The translations under genes were made by a program, and so were the position numbers. A model generated the notes under the pieces. It ran no database searches. It was given only the letters and a program-made list of their open reading frames with translations, and had not been told where the DNA came from. From the NCBI RefSeq assembly GCF_000425385.1, contig NZ_AUDI01000001.1, positions 518,331 to 582,330 on the forward strand: a stretch of 64,000 nt of DNA. The letters are read 5' to 3'. This DNA is from Pseudoduganella violaceinigra DSM 15887 (GTDB taxonomy: Bacteria; Pseudomonadota; Gammaproteobacteria; Burkholderiales; Burkholderiaceae_D). Of the stretch, positions 18,042 through 26,509 are shown piece by piece; the first letter of the stretch is position 1; the number at the start of each line of letters is the position of its first letter.

Positions 18042-18986
18042 ATGAAAACCAATATCGCAACCATCATCCGCGCTGCCTTGATCACTGCCGCCAGCGCCGC
18101 CTCCATCGCCCAGGCCGGTCCGCTCGGCGGTGCGCTGGGCGGCAATATCGGCGGCGCGCTCGGGGGCAATATGGGCGCCATGCGCGGCGGGATGGCTGGC
18201 GGCATGGCTGGCAACGTGACCGGCAGCACCATGCGCGGCAGCCGTGCCGGCGCCGATATCGCCGGCACGGCTGCAGGCAATGCCGGCGCAAGCGCTTCGC
18301 CTGCGGCCGCGCTGGATTCCGCCGCAAGCAGCGCCGCCCAGCAGGGCATGCAGGCGAACGGCGCGGCAAGTGGCGCGGCCGGCCTGGCCGGCAACCTGGC
18401 GCATGGCGCAGGAGCTGCCGGCGGCAATGCCGATGGTGCCGCCCATGGCGCAGCGGGCAGCCTGGCCGGCGGTGCCAACGGCGCCGCGAATGCTGCAGTC
18501 AATCGTGCCGAAAGCGGCATCGCGGGCAGCGCGGACGGAGCGTCCGCCCTCGATGGCAAGGTGGCGCGCCACGCTGCCGCAGCAGCCCGCAGCGCGCAAG
18601 GCACGGCAAACGGAGCACCAGGCGGTGTGGCAAATAGTGCCGCGACGGGCGGCGAACAATCCGGTTCGGCCGCTGGAAAAGCCAATGGCGCGTCCGGGCT
18701 GGGCGCCAGCCTGGCGCGCGGCACGAACGCCGTCGACCTCGGTGCGGACGGCGCGTCGGGCGGCTCCGCCAATGCATCGGCCAACCGTTCCGGTGCCAGC
18801 GGCGCGGCGCACGGCAAGGCAAACGGCACGGCCAGCGGTTCCGCATCCGGGGGCAAGGCGCCCCGCAGCGACGGCCAATCGGCCTCGCAGCCGGCGCCGA
18901 AAAGCGCCTCCGCAAACGCCAGCATGAACGCCGGTTTCAACGTCCAGGCAGGAAAAAACGCCGCCGTTGAAGGCTCCGCGCAGTGA
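18042..18986 (+). CDS. Gly/Ala/Ser/Asn-rich low-complexity secreted protein
   Basis: 314 residues. The start at 18042 has a strong AAGGAGA ribosome site and gives a signal peptide (MKTNIATIIRAALITAASAA). The mature part is nearly all Gly, Ala, Ser and Asn. It begins with repeats of the type GGALGGNIGGALGGN, then degenerate units such as NGAASGAAG, HGAAGSLAGGANGAANAA. No globular domain or Cys is visible. It resembles disordered or amyloid-like surface/matrix proteins but has no known family that I recognise. It lies 95 bases after the subtilase and likely shares its control. Confidence 0.75.
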   Translation: MKTNIATIIRAALITAASAASIAQAGPLGGALGGNIGGALGGNMGAMRGGMAGGMAGNVTGSTMRGSRAGADIAGTAAGNAGASASPAAALDSAASSAAQQGMQANGAASGAAGLAGNLAHGAGAAGGNADGAAHGAAGSLAGGANGAANAAVNRAESGIAGSADGASALDGKVARHAAAAARSAQGTANGAPGGVANSAATGGEQSGSAAGKANGASGLGASLARGTNAVDLGADGASGGSANASANRSGASGAAHGKANGTASGSASGGKAPRSDGQSASQPAPKSASANASMNAGFNVQAGKNAAVEGSAQ

Positions 18987-19158
18987 CGTTACGACTTGGG
19001 ACGGAGCGTCGCAAAAGCTTAAACTATTCAAGCTTCCGCCAAAAATCCGCCCCAATTTCGTGGCGAGCCAGTCACTATATGGTCTTCTTCAAAAAAGGGT
19101 GCACACTTTTTTCAATTAATGTGCTAATCTGCGCGCTCCATTAACCAAGGAGGTAGTA

Positions 19159-19446
19159 ATGAAAAAAGGCGAACTGATTGCAGAATTTGCGAAGCGCACC
19201 GAAATGTCTGGCGCAGCCGCTAACGAAGCAATTAACACCCTGATCGCGATCGTTACCGAGCGCCTGAAAAAGGGCGACACCGTTGGCATCACCGGTTTCG
19301 GTACTTTCTCCGTCGCCAAGCGCGCCGCCCGTAAAGGCCGTAACCCAGCCACCGGCGAAGCGATCAAGATCGCTGCATCCAAGACCCCTAAGTTCTCGGC
19401 TGGCGCAACCCTGAAAGCCGCTGTGAACCCAACCAAGAAGAAGTAA
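19159..19446 (+). CDS. hupB: DNA-binding protein HU
   Basis: 95 residues, the normal length of HU with a short Lys tail. Shows MKKGELIAEF at the start, the DNA-wrapping arm region GFGTFSVAKRAARKGRNPAT (about 47-66), and the C-terminal PKFSAGATLKAAVN. Ribosome site AAGGAGG. It is a nucleoid protein that bends DNA. The Lys-rich end (NPTKKK) is a mild extension. A strong terminator follows. Confidence 0.95.
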   Translation: MKKGELIAEFAKRTEMSGAAANEAINTLIAIVTERLKKGDTVGITGFGTFSVAKRAARKGRNPATGEAIKIAASKTPKFSAGATLKAAVNPTKKK

Positions 19447-19466
19447 TTCTTCGGGCATACCGCCAG

Positions 19467-19513
19467 AACGGCGGTTCAAGGCTGGCCTGAGCGGCTTGCC
19501 TTGAACCGCCGTT
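19467..19513 (+). terminator. Rho-independent terminator of HU
   Basis: Perfect 16-bp arms, 19467-19482 and 19498-19513 (AACGGCGGTTCAAGGC and its complement), around a 15-base loop, followed by TTTTCT. It ends 43 bases before the next start codon. Confidence 0.9.
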
Positions 19514-19556
19514 TTCTATTCTGCGCCGCACTTTTCCACACCAGGCCATTCGATCC

Positions 19557-20600
19557 ATGCGCACCTTTCTCGCCCTCGTTACAGCGGTTTTCCCTCTGTT
19601 TGCTGCCGCTTTCAGCCCCACCGGTCTGCAGTTCTCCCGCAACCAATGGGAGCTCGCCTGCGATAACACCGGCACCTGCCGCGCCGCCGGTTATGGAGGC
19701 GGCGACGGCGGCGAGCATGGCGTCTCCGTCCTGCTGACGCGCGCGGCAGGCCCCGGCCAGCCAGTCAGAGCAACCGTCAGACTTGCCAAGTATGGCGAAG
19801 ACGCAGTGGTCGATACCTTGCCGGCAAAGTTCAGTCTTGAGCTTTCCATTAACGGCCAGGAGCTCGGCACGCTTGCATTCGACCGGGAGGCTCCGACAAC
19901 GGAGCTGTCGCAGCAACAGGTCAATGCCCTGCTGGCCGCGCTGCCCGGAAACGCGGAGATCGAAATGAGTCTCGGGGATCACGTCTGGCAATTGTCCGAC
20001 CAGGGCGCAGCGGCGGTGCTGTTGAAAATGGATGAATACCAGGGCCGGCTCGGCACCATTGGCGCCCTGGTCCGCAAGGGCAAGAACCCGGAAACCAATG
20101 TTCCGCCTGGTGTACCGGTGCCCAGCTTCACCCCGGCACCAATACCCAAGGCGCAGGCCGGCGACGCGGGCTTCGCCGCCCGCCATGAAAAGGCCCTGAT
20201 GAAAGCTTTGCGCGCATCAACCACGCAAGAGGACTGCGAAGAGCTGTTCGATGAGCGCGAAGTGACCGCCCTGACGGCGGTGCGGCTCTCACCGTCCAAA
20301 ATGCTGGCACACATCGCCTGTTGGCGCGCCGCCTACAATGCCGGGGGCGGCTACTGGATCGTCAACGACCGCCCGCCATTCCAGCCAGTACTGGTGACGA
20401 CCAGCGGCACCGATTCGGATACCGCCACCATCCGCGAACAGCACAAGGGCCGCGGGCTGGGCGACTGCTGGTCCTCCATCACCCGGGGCTGGAACGGCAA
20501 GTCGTTTGAGATCATCGAACAATCCACCACCGGCATGTGCAGGCTGATCGCACCCGGAGGGCCATGGTCGCTGCCCACCGTCGTGACGAAAGGAAGGTAA
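19557..20600 (+). CDS. DUF1176-family periplasmic protein
   Basis: 347 residues. Signal peptide MRTFLALVTAVFPLFAAAFS. The DUF1176 hallmark follows: WELACDNTGTCRAAGYG (about 32-48) with a Cys pair, and later Cys residues near 224, 251, 302 and 325. The family is found in many Gram-negatives and is poorly characterised. The gene follows the HU terminator, so it should have its own promoter within the short gap. Confidence 0.85.
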   Translation: MRTFLALVTAVFPLFAAAFSPTGLQFSRNQWELACDNTGTCRAAGYGGGDGGEHGVSVLLTRAAGPGQPVRATVRLAKYGEDAVVDTLPAKFSLELSINGQELGTLAFDREAPTTELSQQQVNALLAALPGNAEIEMSLGDHVWQLSDQGAAAVLLKMDEYQGRLGTIGALVRKGKNPETNVPPGVPVPSFTPAPIPKAQAGDAGFAARHEKALMKALRASTTQEDCEELFDEREVTALTAVRLSPSKMLAHIACWRAAYNAGGGYWIVNDRPPFQPVLVTTSGTDSDTATIREQHKGRGLGDCWSSITRGWNGKSFEIIEQSTTGMCRLIAPGGPWSLPTVVTKGR

Positions 20601-20684
20601 TTGGAGCCTATACTCTAAGGATTCAGTACTTTTCTTTGTATGATTGCGCATCACTCACATCACACACCTAAACCGAGGTAAAAC

Positions 20685-20936
20685 ATGAGCCTGCAAGAAC
20701 AGTTTGACCAAGCAATGGCCGATTCCAAGAACCTGCCGGAACGCCCAGACAACATGACCCTGCTGAAGATTTACGCCCTGTTCAAGCAAGGTTCGGCAGG
20801 CGACGCCACCGGCGAGCGTCCAGGCATGACCGATTTCGTCAACCGCGCCAAGTTCGACGCATGGGCGGCACTGGCCGGCACCAGCCAGGACGACGCGAAA
20901 CAGCAGTACATCGACCTGATCGAAAGCCTGAAGTAA
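20685..20936 (+). CDS. Acyl-CoA-binding protein
   Basis: 83 residues, the full ACBP domain. Diagnostic residues are visible: MTLLKIYALFKQGSAGDATG (about 25-44), then RAKFDAWAALAGTSQDDA (about 56-73), including the Tyr and Lys that bind the CoA moiety. It binds long-chain acyl-CoA in the cytoplasm, perhaps buffering substrates for lipid or PHA metabolism. It is a separate gene with AAC-rich leader; a possible hairpin (20945-20986, 9 bp with one G-T pair) follows but lacks a T tract. Confidence 0.93.
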   Translation: MSLQEQFDQAMADSKNLPERPDNMTLLKIYALFKQGSAGDATGERPGMTDFVNRAKFDAWAALAGTSQDDAKQQYIDLIESLK

Positions 20937-21165
20937 TCCCCTCGCGGGAGCCACCCAGGCCGCATTGCGCTGGCTGCTGGTTCCCGTCCTTAATTCGCCC
21001 AGACCTTCGCGGCTACCGCGTAGCTGAAAGGTTCTCAGACCGGCTGTGGCTTACTGATCGTCTTCAGTGTGTTCGCCCCATTCAACTTCCCGCTCGCTTC
21101 CGCGATAGTCATCGTTCCATGCTAGAGTTGCGCTTTTCGCAAGCCTATCTTTTGCATTGAATCGC

Positions 21166-21696
21166 ATGGCACCAGAATTACGCAGCACGGCATCCCCGCG
21201 CACGCCAGCATTGATCCGTCCCGCAGTAGCGGACGACCTGGACGCCATGTGGGAGATTTTCCAGCCTCTGCTTGAAGGCGGCGACGCCTTTCCTTTCGGG
21301 GCGGGTTTCGCAAAATCGACTTTCCAGCTGCATTGGTTCAGCAACCACCCCGCCTACGTCGCCTGCGAAGGCCGGCAAATCGTCGGCATGTACAAGATGG
21401 GCGCGAACTACCCGGACCACGGCGCCCATGTCGCCAGCGCCACCTATGCCGTAGCGGCGCAGGCGCAAGGCAAAGGCATCGGCCGCGCGCTGGTCGAACA
21501 CAGCCTGGCGCAGGCGCGAGGCGAAGGATTTCTGGCAATGCAGTTCAATTACGTCGTCAGCACGAACGAAGCGGCCATGGCGCTATACCGCAAGCTGGGC
21601 TTCAAGATCGCCGGCACTTTGCCGCAGGCATTCCGTAACAAGGAACGTGGACTGGTTGACGCCTACGTGTTACACCGCTTCCTGGGGGATGCATGA
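21166..21696 (+). CDS. GNAT-family N-acetyltransferase
   Basis: 176 residues. The acetyl-CoA-binding signature is seen in AQAQGKGIGRALVEHSLAQA (Q/RxxGxG/A), followed by LYRKLGFKIAGTLP. Family members acetylate amines of small molecules or proteins; the substrate is unknown. An upstream in-frame TTG (21157) is possible. The stop overlaps the next start (ATGA), so the two are coupled. Confidence 0.88.
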   Translation: MAPELRSTASPRTPALIRPAVADDLDAMWEIFQPLLEGGDAFPFGAGFAKSTFQLHWFSNHPAYVACEGRQIVGMYKMGANYPDHGAHVASATYAVAAQAQGKGIGRALVEHSLAQARGEGFLAMQFNYVVSTNEAAMALYRKLGFKIAGTLPQAFRNKERGLVDAYVLHRFLGDA

Positions 21697-22304
21697 GACA
21701 GTTGCTTCTCCTATTGTTCTGGCTAGCGCAGCCCGCAGCATGGGCCCAGGCGGCGCCTGCCTCGCTGGTCAACGAGGTAAATGCCAACCGGGACTGGACC
21801 GCCGACCTGGCAACGTGCCCGGCGGACCTGCTGCCCACTACACACGCGCATGAATACAGGAGCGACGTGCGCCAACAATGCGAATCCGCCCAAAGCCAGG
21901 CAGCCTGCCTCGCAGCCTGCAAAGCCGGTGAAGCCGAGCATTGCTACTGGCTGGGGAATGCGGTGCAAAGCGCATCGGACAATGAGAAGGCTGCGGACGT
22001 GTTGTTCCAGCGGGCCTGCCGCTTGGGAATCCCTTCTGGCTGCACCAACCGCGCCACCAGGATGATGCCCACGTCGAAGGATTTTCCGAAGGCGGCAAGC
22101 TGTCCTGCACGCACTTTCGAACGCACCTGCGCCGCCAAGGACACCTGGGGATGCGCGATGCGCGGTTTGATCCTGAGCCGCGACAAAAGTGATCCCCGCA
22201 ACAAGGAACGAGCCTTGGAAGCGCTGAAGAAAGCCTGCCAGTTTGGCGAGGCGGACGCGGCCTGCCGTGCCGCCACATCGCTGCGCAAGGAACTACAACG
22301 ATGA
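21693..22304 (+). CDS. Cys-rich Sel1-like periplasmic protein
   Basis: 203 residues. Signal peptide MRQLLLLLFWLAQPAAWA. The mature protein has many paired Cys residues (ACLAACKAGEAEHCYWLG, then ACRLGIPSGC, CAAKDTWGCAMRG, CQFGEADAACRAA). They are spaced about 36 residues apart on helical hairpins, like the Cys-rich Sel1/Hcp (Helicobacter cysteine-rich) repeats. Function is unknown; such proteins bind partners in the periplasm. It overlaps the GNAT gene upstream, and its stop overlaps the ATG of the decayed DUF1801 gene. Confidence 0.75.
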   Translation: MRQLLLLLFWLAQPAAWAQAAPASLVNEVNANRDWTADLATCPADLLPTTHAHEYRSDVRQQCESAQSQAACLAACKAGEAEHCYWLGNAVQSASDNEKAADVLFQRACRLGIPSGCTNRATRMMPTSKDFPKAASCPARTFERTCAAKDTWGCAMRGLILSRDKSDPRNKERALEALKKACQFGEADAACRAATSLRKELQR

Positions 22305-22607
22305 AGAAAGGTATTCCGGCGCAGAATGCGGACGCCTATGTGGCGGGCACGACTTCACGGCAGCGCTGCGTGCGGCGGTGAAGGAAGCCGCGCCCGCACT
22401 GGAAGAGCGGATCAAGTATTGCTGATCCGCGCCGAAGCGGAACGCGTCCTGCTCGGTATCTGGCATGGCAAGCGCCTGCTGCATATCGAGCCGCGCATGA
22501 CCGGCGGCGGCAAGTATGAACTGCGTACGAGGGAATTGCGGAGGGACACTCCGCTCAAGCACGCGACCGCCCTGCAACTGGTGCGCGCGGCGATCGCTCT
22601 GGCTTAA
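22301..22607 (+). pseudogene. DUF1801-type protein, decayed by frame shifts
   Basis: Three consecutive pieces in three frames read as one protein: MKKGIPAQNADAYVA from 22301, then GHDFTAALRAAVKEAAPALE continuing to EERIK (from 22345, stop at 22423-22425), then VLLIRAEAERVLLGIWHGKR to the end (from 22416). The pieces match the order of a DUF1801 protein (…AAVxEAAPxxEERIKW…LGFxRG…), with short deletions at both joints, including the expected WG-containing stretch after EERIK. The ATG overlaps the preceding stop, so it was once the last gene of that operon. Confidence 0.6.
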
Positions 22608-22885
22608 GCCGGGGCGAATACCGAGCGCATCTTCTCGGCCACCTTGCCTTCAATGGCGCTCTTGAAGGCGCCCATCAGGAAGCCCAGTTTGATATTCATA
22701 TGGGCCGCGCTGTCGGCCAGGGTCAGCGTGCCTTCCACGCCGCTGCGGCCAAACTTCAGGGTATCGCCCTGCCATTGGCAAGCCAGGTCGAATTCCTTGG
22801 CGATACGTTGTGCCACTTGTTCTGCTGCTGCGCGCGCTTGCGCAGGTTCCAGGCTGTGGGCCTGGGTGATGTTGATGTCCGCCAT
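22604..22885 (-). CDS. Polyhydroxyalkanoic acid system family protein
   Basis: 93 residues. It matches the small PHA-granule-region family: HSLEPAQARAAAEQVAQRIA at 10-29, a central DTLKFGRSGVEGTL, and MNIKLGFLMGAFKSAIEGKV. The N-terminal helix with SL...A repeats is typical. Its role in PHA storage is not proven; this genome also carries a PHA depolymerase 3.6 kb away. Converges with the decayed DUF1801 gene, overlapping its end. Confidence 0.85.
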   Translation of the reverse strand: MADINITQAHSLEPAQARAAAEQVAQRIAKEFDLACQWQGDTLKFGRSGVEGTLTLADSAAHMNIKLGFLMGAFKSAIEGKVAEKMRSVFAPA

Positions 22886-23005
22886 ACTCTGCTAATCGAA
22901 AAGCACAAAGGCGCTATTTTAACGCACACGCCTTTGCGCAGGATCAAAGGGCGCCGTCGCGGACAGGGTAACCATGGCCATTCAACCGCCCTTGGGAGAG
23001 TGATT

Positions 23006-24415
23006 ATGGATGAGAATATGTGCATGACGATGCCTGTCAGCTTTGTGCCGACGCCCTCCGCCCTATATCGCGCGCATCGCAAATCCGCGCAACTGCTGCA
23101 ACAGCCCAGCCTGCCACGCCTGAAAGATAGCGCCTTTCCCACCCGTCCCGCCGCCGCACCGCCCGCCGGTGCGCGCATGCTGATCTGGAAGCAGGACCCC
23201 TCCGTCACCGAGCTTGGCGCCCGCAAGATTTTCCTGCCGGGCGTGATCCTGGAAGGCCCGCGCGACGCCCGCATCACCTACGGCAAGCCCGGCATCGCCC
23301 CGGTCAGCCCGAATGCCTTCGGCGACTTCATCATGGCGCCCGATACCGACCAGTTCGACGCCGTGCACGCCTTCGCCGTGGTGCGCATGACCCTGACCAT
23401 GTACCAGCGCGTGCTGTCGCGCGCCGACCAGGGCGCGCCCCTGCCCTGGGCCTGGAACAGCGGCAACAACACCGACCCGCTGGAAGTGTTTCCGCACGGC
23501 TTGCCGAACGTCATGAACGCCTACTACAGCCGCAACGACCGCGCGCTGAAATTCGGCGACTTCGTGCCAACCGGGGCGGCGGAGCGCGTGTTCACCTGCC
23601 GCTCCTTCGATATCGTTTCGCACGAAACGGGGCACGCCGTGCTGGACGGCCTGAAACCGCAATGGATCCTCAACAGCGCGCCGCCGCAGACCGGCGGCCT
23701 GCACGAATCGTTCGGCGACCTGACGGCGATTTTCGTCGCCCTGTCCCAGCTCGACCAGGTGGAAGCGGTGATCGCCCAGACCAAGGCCGACCTGCACGAC
23801 AAGACCTTCCTGGCCGATATGGCCGAACAGTTCGGCCTGGCGCTCGGCCGCCCGAACGGCCTGCGCAATGCGGACAACGACCTCAAGCTGTCCGAAACCG
23901 GCAACGAGGTGCATGCTATTTCGCAGGTGTTCACGGGCGCCATCTACGACATCCTGGCCGATATCTTCTCCGTCGAGCGGGCGCCCGGCGTGCGCGACGA
24001 CGCTGCCTGCCTGCACGGCGTGGCGGGCTATCTGTGCAGCCTGGTGCTGCGCTCACTGATAGCATCGCCCGATGCCAACGCCAAATACGCCGACGTGGTG
24101 AACCAGATGCTGCGCATCGTGCAGGAAGACGGCAAGCCGGTCGAATACGCCAACTTCATCCGCAACCGCTTTGCACTGCGCGAAGTCGTGGTTTCGCCGG
24201 TGCCGCTGACCGAAGACCAGCCGCAAAACCTGGAACTGCCGGCCATGGTGGAGGACGCGCCGGACGCGCGCCAGGACCGCCGCGCCTGCTGCGGTACCAT
24301 GAACCACGCCGAGTACTTCGACCTGGAAGGCGTGCTCGTTGCCGAACGCCAGGCCCTGGCCGCCTGGTGTAAAACCTACGGAACCCGCCACGGGGGACTA
24401 ACCGTCGCACAATGA
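23006..24415 (+). CDS. Thermolysin-like zinc metalloprotease (gluzincin)
   Basis: 469 residues; the ATG at 23006 has a GGGAGAG ribosome site. The zinc motif HETGH lies at 206-210 and the third ligand Glu in HESFGDL near 234, the gluzincin layout of M4/M36 proteases. No signal peptide is evident, which is also true of protealysin-like proteases. The C-terminal part carries a CC pair (RRACCGTMNHAEYF). The stop overlaps the start of an emfourin-like gene, supporting assignment to the protealysin-like group, whose members occur with that inhibitor. Confidence 0.8.
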   Translation: MDENMCMTMPVSFVPTPSALYRAHRKSAQLLQQPSLPRLKDSAFPTRPAAAPPAGARMLIWKQDPSVTELGARKIFLPGVILEGPRDARITYGKPGIAPVSPNAFGDFIMAPDTDQFDAVHAFAVVRMTLTMYQRVLSRADQGAPLPWAWNSGNNTDPLEVFPHGLPNVMNAYYSRNDRALKFGDFVPTGAAERVFTCRSFDIVSHETGHAVLDGLKPQWILNSAPPQTGGLHESFGDLTAIFVALSQLDQVEAVIAQTKADLHDKTFLADMAEQFGLALGRPNGLRNADNDLKLSETGNEVHAISQVFTGAIYDILADIFSVERAPGVRDDAACLHGVAGYLCSLVLRSLIASPDANAKYADVVNQMLRIVQEDGKPVEYANFIRNRFALREVVVSPVPLTEDQPQNLELPAMVEDAPDARQDRRACCGTMNHAEYFDLEGVLVAERQALAAWCKTYGTRHGGLTVAQ

Positions 24416-24690
24416 AAATCACCGCCACCGGCGGGGGCGGTTTTGCCGGCCTCAGCCAACACTTTGAAGTGGACACGGATGCAAGCCCAGCCGGTCCTGC
24501 GCTGGAGGCGGCCCTCGCCTCCAGCGGTTTCTTCGCATCTAACGATCATTCCCAAGCTGTGGTGGGGGCCGATCTGGGCCACTGGACGATCACGGTCGAC
24601 GATGGCCGTCGACGGCATAGCCTAAGCTTTGTCGAGACCGGCGCCCCGCCTTGGCAACATCTGCTCGATTTGATCCGTTCCGCTGCCTGA
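24412..24690 (+). CDS. Emfourin-like protease inhibitor
   Basis: 92 residues, cytoplasmic. The start MKITATGGGGFAGLSQHFEV and the later LSFVETGAPPWQHLLDLI match the emfourin family, small inhibitors of protealysin-like M4 proteases. The gene overlaps the protease by four bases (ATGA), so both should be made together. By analogy it would hold the protease inactive inside the cell. Confidence 0.75.
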   Translation: MKITATGGGGFAGLSQHFEVDTDASPAGPALEAALASSGFFASNDHSQAVVGADLGHWTITVDDGRRRHSLSFVETGAPPWQHLLDLIRSAA

Positions 24691-24829
24691 AAGCGCCGTT
24701 GTCTCACGCAATCCACGAATTTGCTTATTTACATTGTGTCTAAGCCCGAATTGTGAGAAATAGCGGATTGCCTTAAAATACAGTGCTTTGCTGAGCTTTT
24801 TCCAGCGCTCCAACATAGATAGGACTGTT

Positions 24830-25153
24830 ATGACCCACGTTGTCACCGAATCCTGCATCGCCTGCCGCTATACCGATTGCGTCGATGTTTGCCCGGTAGA
24901 TTGCTTCCGCGAAGGCCCGAACTTCCTGGCCATTGACCCTGACGAATGCATCGACTGCGCCGTGTGCGTGGCCGAATGCCCCGTCAACGCCATCTTCGCT
25001 GAGGAAGACGTGCCGTCCGACCAGCAGCAATACATCAAGATCAATGCTGATTTGTCGCGCAACTGGCCTTCTATCACCAAGACCAAGCCTGCCCTGCCGG
25101 AAGCCGAGCAGTTCAAGGACGTCAAGGAAAAGGCCCATTTGCTGAAGCGCTAA
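24830..25153 (+). CDS. fdxA: Ferredoxin FdxA, 7Fe type
   Basis: 107 residues. It contains the 3Fe-4S/4Fe-4S pattern of the Azotobacter FdI type: [20 protein letters not shown] (7-26) and [17 protein letters not shown] (about 40-56). The C-terminal extension ending KAHLLKR is normal for this group. It is a soluble electron carrier. It lies 81 bases upstream of a ferredoxin-NADP reductase gene, which is its likely partner. Confidence 0.96.
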   Translation: MTHVVTESCIACRYTDCVDVCPVDCFREGPNFLAIDPDECIDCAVCVAECPVNAIFAEEDVPSDQQQYIKINADLSRNWPSITKTKPALPEAEQFKDVKEKAHLLKR

Positions 25154-25234
25154 GCGCCTCACGCAGCCTGTTATTCAACGTGCAACACCGCGCCTGACGC
25201 GGTGTTCGCTTATTCAGATGGAATGAGAATCATT

Positions 25235-26302
25235 ATGAATGTCGTCAGCACCCCACCAGGCGGTCTCCACGAGACCGATGCAGTCATCATCGGCGCCGGC
25301 CCAGTCGGCCTGTTCCAGGTCTTCGAACTCGGCCTGCTGGAAATCAAAGCACACGTGATCGACTCCTTGAGCGCCGTTGGCGGCCAGTGCGTGGAACTGT
25401 ATCCGGACAAGCCGATCTACGACATTCCAGCCATTCCATCGTGCACCGGCCAGGAACTGACCGACGGCCTGCTGAAGCAGATCGAGCCGTTCGGCGCCAC
25501 CTACCACCTGGGCCAGGAAGTGACCGTGGTGCAAAAGCGCGAAGACGGCCGCTTCGACGTGGAAACCTCGCTGGGCACCAAATTCATCACCAAGACCATC
25601 TTCATCGCCGCCGGCGTGGGCTCGTTCCAGCCGCGCACCATGAAGGTGGACGGCATCGACGCCTTCGAAGGCTCGCAGCTGTTCTACCGCGTGAAAAACC
25701 CGGCCCAATTCGAAGGCAAAAACCTGGTCATCTGCGGCGGCGGCGACTCCGCGCTGGACTGGGCGCTGAACTTCGTCGGCAAGGCCGAATCCGTGGTGCT
25801 GCTGCACCGCCGCGATGACTTCCGCGCCGCCCCGGCCTCCGTGGCCAAGATGAAGCAGCTGTGCGACGAATACGAAATGCAGTTGATCATCGGCCAGGTA
25901 TCGGGCATCGAAACCACCGAGGGCAAGCTGTCCGAACTGCGCGTGACCGGCGCCGACGGCGTGACCCGCCGCGTGCCGCTGGACATGCTGCTGGTGTTCT
26001 ACGGCCTGTCGCCAAAACTGGGCCCGATCGCCGAGTGGGGGCTGGATATCGAGCGCAAGCAGCTGAAAGTGGTCTCGACCGAGAAGTTCGAGACCAATGT
26101 GCCGGGCATCTTCGCCGTGGGCGATATCAACACGTATCCCGGCAAGAAAAAGCTGATCCTGTCGGGCTTCCACGAAGCCGCGCTGGCCGCTTTCGGCGCT
26201 GCACCATACATCTTCCCGGACAAGAAAATCCATATGCAGTACACCACAACGTCGCCAAAACTCCACAAGGTTCTCGGCGTTGAAACGCCGGTGTTCGACT
26301 GA
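25235..26302 (+). CDS. Ferredoxin-NADP reductase, thioredoxin-reductase-like
   Basis: 355 residues. FAD-binding GxGxxG in [18 protein letters not shown] near the N-terminus; NAD(P)-binding [13 protein letters not shown] near 167; second FAD contact [19 protein letters not shown]. There is no CxxC redox pair, so it is the TrxR-like FNR class, not thioredoxin reductase. It would reduce ferredoxin with NADPH. The start at 25235 has a GGAATGAG site; an ATG at 25223 is also in frame. A terminator follows. Confidence 0.92.
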   Translation: MNVVSTPPGGLHETDAVIIGAGPVGLFQVFELGLLEIKAHVIDSLSAVGGQCVELYPDKPIYDIPAIPSCTGQELTDGLLKQIEPFGATYHLGQEVTVVQKREDGRFDVETSLGTKFITKTIFIAAGVGSFQPRTMKVDGIDAFEGSQLFYRVKNPAQFEGKNLVICGGGDSALDWALNFVGKAESVVLLHRRDDFRAAPASVAKMKQLCDEYEMQLIIGQVSGIETTEGKLSELRVTGADGVTRRVPLDMLLVFYGLSPKLGPIAEWGLDIERKQLKVVSTEKFETNVPGIFAVGDINTYPGKKKLILSGFHEAALAAFGAAPYIFPDKKIHMQYTTTSPKLHKVLGVETPVFD

Positions 26303-26330
26303 TCCGACCGATTCTTCGGATGTATCCTAC

Positions 26331-26359
26331 AAAAAAGCAGCGGAAACGCTGCTTTTTTT
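26331..26359 (+). terminator. Terminator after ferredoxin reductase
   Basis: AAAAAAGCAGC pairs perfectly with GCTGCTTTTTT around GGAAAC, ending in a T run. A textbook Rho-independent terminator, able to work in both directions. Confidence 0.92.
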
Positions 26360-26509
26360 GTATTCATGCACGTATTATGTTGGGATCATCGGATCTTGGC
26401 CGTCGTTTATGTACTTTCTGGGAGGTATTGCGGAATGCTGTAGGTCATGTATAAATGGCCTATAATTGAACCATCTTTGCGCATTGCCACATTTTCGGCG
26501 GGACATATT

